DNA of 6,816 nt from Bacteroidales bacterium UBA5235 (lineage in GTDB: Bacteria; Bacteroidota; Bacteroidia; Bacteroidales; VadinHA17), in the NCBI GenBank assembly GCA_002409145.1, contig DHUL01000067.1, positions 6,131-12,946 of the forward strand. The letters are read 5' to 3'. The notes under the pieces are model-generated. The model worked only from the letters and a program-made list of their open reading frames with translations, was not told where the DNA came from and searched no databases. Positions within the stretch are counted from its first letter, which is position 1, and each line of letters starts with the position of its first letter. The position numbers and the translations under genes were made by a program. Positions 4,441 through 6,816 of this stretch are shown here, piece after piece.

Positions 4441-6816
4441 ATGACAAAATCAAATGATGCATTCAGAAAATCCTCCGGTTGCAGTAAATGTGGCCAGAGG
4501 GCTTTGCTGATCCTTGTCATGACGGCATTGTCACTGTCGGCCTTCTCCCAGAACATCACGGTAAAGGGCAGGGTCACTGATGCCGTGACGGGAGAGGCTA
4601 TGATCGGCCTGAACGTAATCATCAGGGGTACAACCCGCGGGGTGGCCACTGATATGAATGGCAACTATACCCTGCCTGACTGTCCGCCGGATGCCACCCT
4701 GATGTTCTCCTACGTCGGGTATAATCCGGTTGAAGAATCCGTTAACGGGCGGACAACAGTCGATGTCACAATTGCTCCCTCAAGCAGCATGCTGGAGGAT
4801 GTGGTTGTCATCGGTTACGGAACTGTAAGAAAGAGGGATGTGACCGGCTCGGTTGTGTCGGTACAGGGTGAGGAACTTGCCAGAGTGCCGGTCTCAACCG
4901 CTGCCGAAGCACTTACCGGCAAGATGGCAGGAGTTCAGATTGTCACGACCGAAGGCTCTCCTGACGCCGAGATCAACATCCGTGTCAGGGGGGGCGGATC
5001 TATCACCCAGAGCAACTCACCGCTTTTTATCGTTGACGGTTTCCCTGTAAACAGCATTACTGATATACCGCCATCAACGATCCAGTCGATTGACGTGCTC
5101 AAGGATGCCTCATCAACAGCCATTTACGGAGCCCGCGGCGCCAACGGGGTTATTATAATCACAACCAGGGGAGGCGAAGAGGGCAAGCCAAGGGTGAGTT
5201 ACAATGCATACTACGGCTTCAAGAAGGTGGCCAGCCATCTTAATTCAATTTCAGTAGAAGACTATATGAAATGGCAGTATGAATATGCCCTGCTTGATGA
5301 CAACCTTTCCAGATATGAGCAGTATTTTGGCAACTATCAGGATATTGACCTCTATGCCGGTCAGCCTTCAACAGACTGGTTTAACCAGGTTTTCGGGCAT
5401 ATCGGCAAGGTATTCAACCATGACCTGACCGTCTCTGGGGGCAGTGACAGGTTCAGGTATTCCGTATCCTATGCCGGGATCAGGAGCAGTGAAATCATGC
5501 TTGCTTCAGAATACAGGCGTGACAACCTGTCCCTCAAGCTTGATCACAAGGCAAGTGACAGGGTTGACCTCTCATTCTCTGTCAGGTATTCAGACATGGA
5601 AATCCTGGGTGCCGGTGCAACTGACCAGGGAGGAGCCACACCCAATGATGCAAGGGTCAAGCAGACCATGCTCTTCGTACCCATACCGTTCAACTCGGTG
5701 GGTGATTTTGATGACACCGATCTGTCAGCCAGCATGACCAACCCGCTTGACAACGTAAGGGATAATGACCGGCAGCAGCTCAGGAAGAGGTTCAACCTTG
5801 GCGGCAGTTTCGCATGGGAGATATTTGACGGCCTTGTGTTCCGTACAGAGGCAGGCCTTGACAGCTATGTCAACAATGACGATCGGTTCTACGGGCTCAC
5901 AACCTATTATGTCAGGAACACCCCTACAGCTGATTATCAGAACAAGCCCGCGCTTGAGGCATATGAAAGAAAGGGTAACGGCATCAGGAGCACCAATACC
6001 TTCAATTATGACTTTGCAAATCTGTTCGGTGATTCCGGCCATTCGCTCAAACTGCTTGCAGGCCAGGAGGTTCTGATAATGAAGACTAATACGATGTTTA
6101 ACCAGGTATGGGGTTTCCCCGACTTTTTCACGGGCCCCGAAGCATACAAGCTGGTCAGCCAGGGATTTTCAAACAGCTACACCAATACCTTCAATCCTGA
6201 TGACAAGCTGCTTTCCTTCTTCGGAAGGGTGATGTATGACTACAAGGGGAGATACCTTGTATCAGCAACCTACAGGGCTGACGGCTCAAGTAAATTCTCT
6301 GCGGCCAACCGCTGGGGCTACTTCCCGTCAGCTGCAATAGCATGGAGGATCTCCGAAGAGAATTTCATGAAGGGCATCTCCGGCACCCTGAATAACCTGA
6401 AGCTGAGGTTCAGTTACGGAACTGCAGGTAACAACAACATTCCGGCCAACCAGATAGCGCAGATATTCGAAGCCCGGACGACCTCATGGATAAACGGATT
6501 CTCATCATTCTGGGCTCCCTCCGTAACCATGGCCAATCCTGATCTGAAGTGGGAGACAACATTTACCAGGAACCTGGGACTTGACTTCGGGCTGTTCGAT
6601 AACCGTATAAACGGAAGCATTGAGCTCTATCGCAACAACACCAGGGACCTTCTGATTGAGTTCCCGGTATCGGGTACAGGCTACAACACCCAGTACAGGA
6701 ATATGGGTGAAACTGAAAACAAGGGGCTTGAGGTTGAACTTAATGTCATAGCTCTGAGTGAGAAGAAATATGGTCTGAGCTTCGGGTTCAACATAGGGTT
6801 CAACAAGAACAAGATC
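4441..6816 (+). CDS. SusC-like TonB-dependent outer-membrane receptor, 3' end cut off
   Basis: The frame is open from ATG 4441 to the last base (792 codons); full SusC proteins have about 1000-1100 residues, so roughly a quarter is missing. Order: signal peptide (1-36/37, core ALLILVMTALSLSAF, cut near FSQ); carboxypeptidase-regulatory-like beta domain (about 39-116, with TDMNGNYTL and YVGY); TonB box EDVVVIGYGT (119-128); plug (about 128-245, with FIVDGFPV and the SusC signature LKDASSTAIYGARGANG); then barrel, with YRADGSSKF and NRWGYFPS (611-630). No STN signalling domain precedes the beta domain. SusC proteins import oligosaccharides or other nutrients through the outer membrane with a SusD lipoprotein lid, powered by TonB-ExbBD. 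The substrate cannot be read. No earlier in-frame ATG was found nearby upstream; the n-region is long (about 20 residues) and carries a CSKC pair (14, 17). Confidence 0.95.
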   Translation, partial: MTKSNDAFRKSSGCSKCGQRALLILVMTALSLSAFSQNITVKGRVTDAVTGEAMIGLNVIIRGTTRGVATDMNGNYTLPDCPPDATLMFSYVGYNPVEESVNGRTTVDVTIAPSSSMLEDVVVIGYGTVRKRDVTGSVVSVQGEELARVPVSTAAEALTGKMAGVQIVTTEGSPDAEINIRVRGGGSITQSNSPLFIVDGFPVNSITDIPPSTIQSIDVLKDASSTAIYGARGANGVIIITTRGGEEGKPRVSYNAYYGFKKVASHLNSISVEDYMKWQYEYALLDDNLSRYEQYFGNYQDIDLYAGQPSTDWFNQVFGHIGKVFNHDLTVSGGSDRFRYSVSYAGIRSSEIMLASEYRRDNLSLKLDHKASDRVDLSFSVRYSDMEILGAGATDQGGATPNDARVKQTMLFVPIPFNSVGDFDDTDLSASMTNPLDNVRDNDRQQLRKRFNLGGSFAWEIFDGLVFRTEAGLDSYVNNDDRFYGLTTYYVRNTPTADYQNKPALEAYERKGNGIRSTNTFNYDFANLFGDSGHSLKLLAGQEVLIMKTNTMFNQVWGFPDFFTGPEAYKLVSQGFSNSYTNTFNPDDKLLSFFGRVMYDYKGRYLVSATYRADGSSKFSAANRWGYFPSAAIAWRISEENFMKGISGTLNNLKLRFSYGTAGNNNIPANQIAQIFEARTTSWINGFSSFWAPSVTMANPDLKWETTFTRNLGLDFGLFDNRINGSIELYRNNTRDLLIEFPVSGTGYNTQYRNMGETENKGLEVELNVIALSEKKYGLSFGFNIGFNKNKI

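Noticed and set aside
5444..6076. Several open frames of 83-105 codons on both strands inside the receptor gene
   Set aside because: The receptor frame is uninterrupted with family motifs before and after; these are shadows.

Overview
The window looks like chromosomal DNA from a member of the Bacteroidota, plausibly Bacteroidales-like; I cannot name the genus. The evidence is a SusC-type TonB-dependent receptor, two secreted proteins of a kind I know only from this phylum, a purD-linked membrane protein resembling the Bacteroidota DUF6427 group, and start codons that mostly lack a clear Shine-Dalgarno sequence.

Layout. Positions 1-2675 (+) hold a compact run: the 3' end of a NodB-type polysaccharide deacetylase, then purD (purine synthesis), then a multi-pass membrane protein whose ATG overlaps the purD stop. 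Positions 2676-4035 (-) hold a two-gene cassette: a predicted lipoprotein of 305 residues and, 1 bp downstream, a secreted cysteine-containing protein of 146 residues. The two runs converge with no spacer, and both stop codons lie inside one small dyad. Positions 4036-4440 lie between divergent genes. Most of the left half, on the minus strand, appears to be a decayed gene fragment; the right half is AT-rich and probably holds the receptor promoter. From 4441 (+) to the window end there is an uninterrupted SusC-like receptor of 792 codons, cut off at the edge.

How they fit together. The first run mixes envelope functions (deacetylase, membrane protein) with a housekeeping enzyme; co-transcription is suggested by spacing only. 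The minus-strand pair probably forms a periplasmic or outer-membrane module of unknown role. The SusC-like receptor is probably the first gene of a glycan or nutrient uptake locus, with a SusD-like partner expected just past the edge. It has no N-terminal signalling (STN) domain.

The most notable non-obvious item is the minus-strand fragment at 4073-4247. It starts like the N-terminal TerB-like domain of a Bacteroidota ABC/FHA protein family and can be followed through two single-base frameshifts. I see no convincing new defence or mobile system, no CRISPR array, no RNA gene and no insertion sequence.
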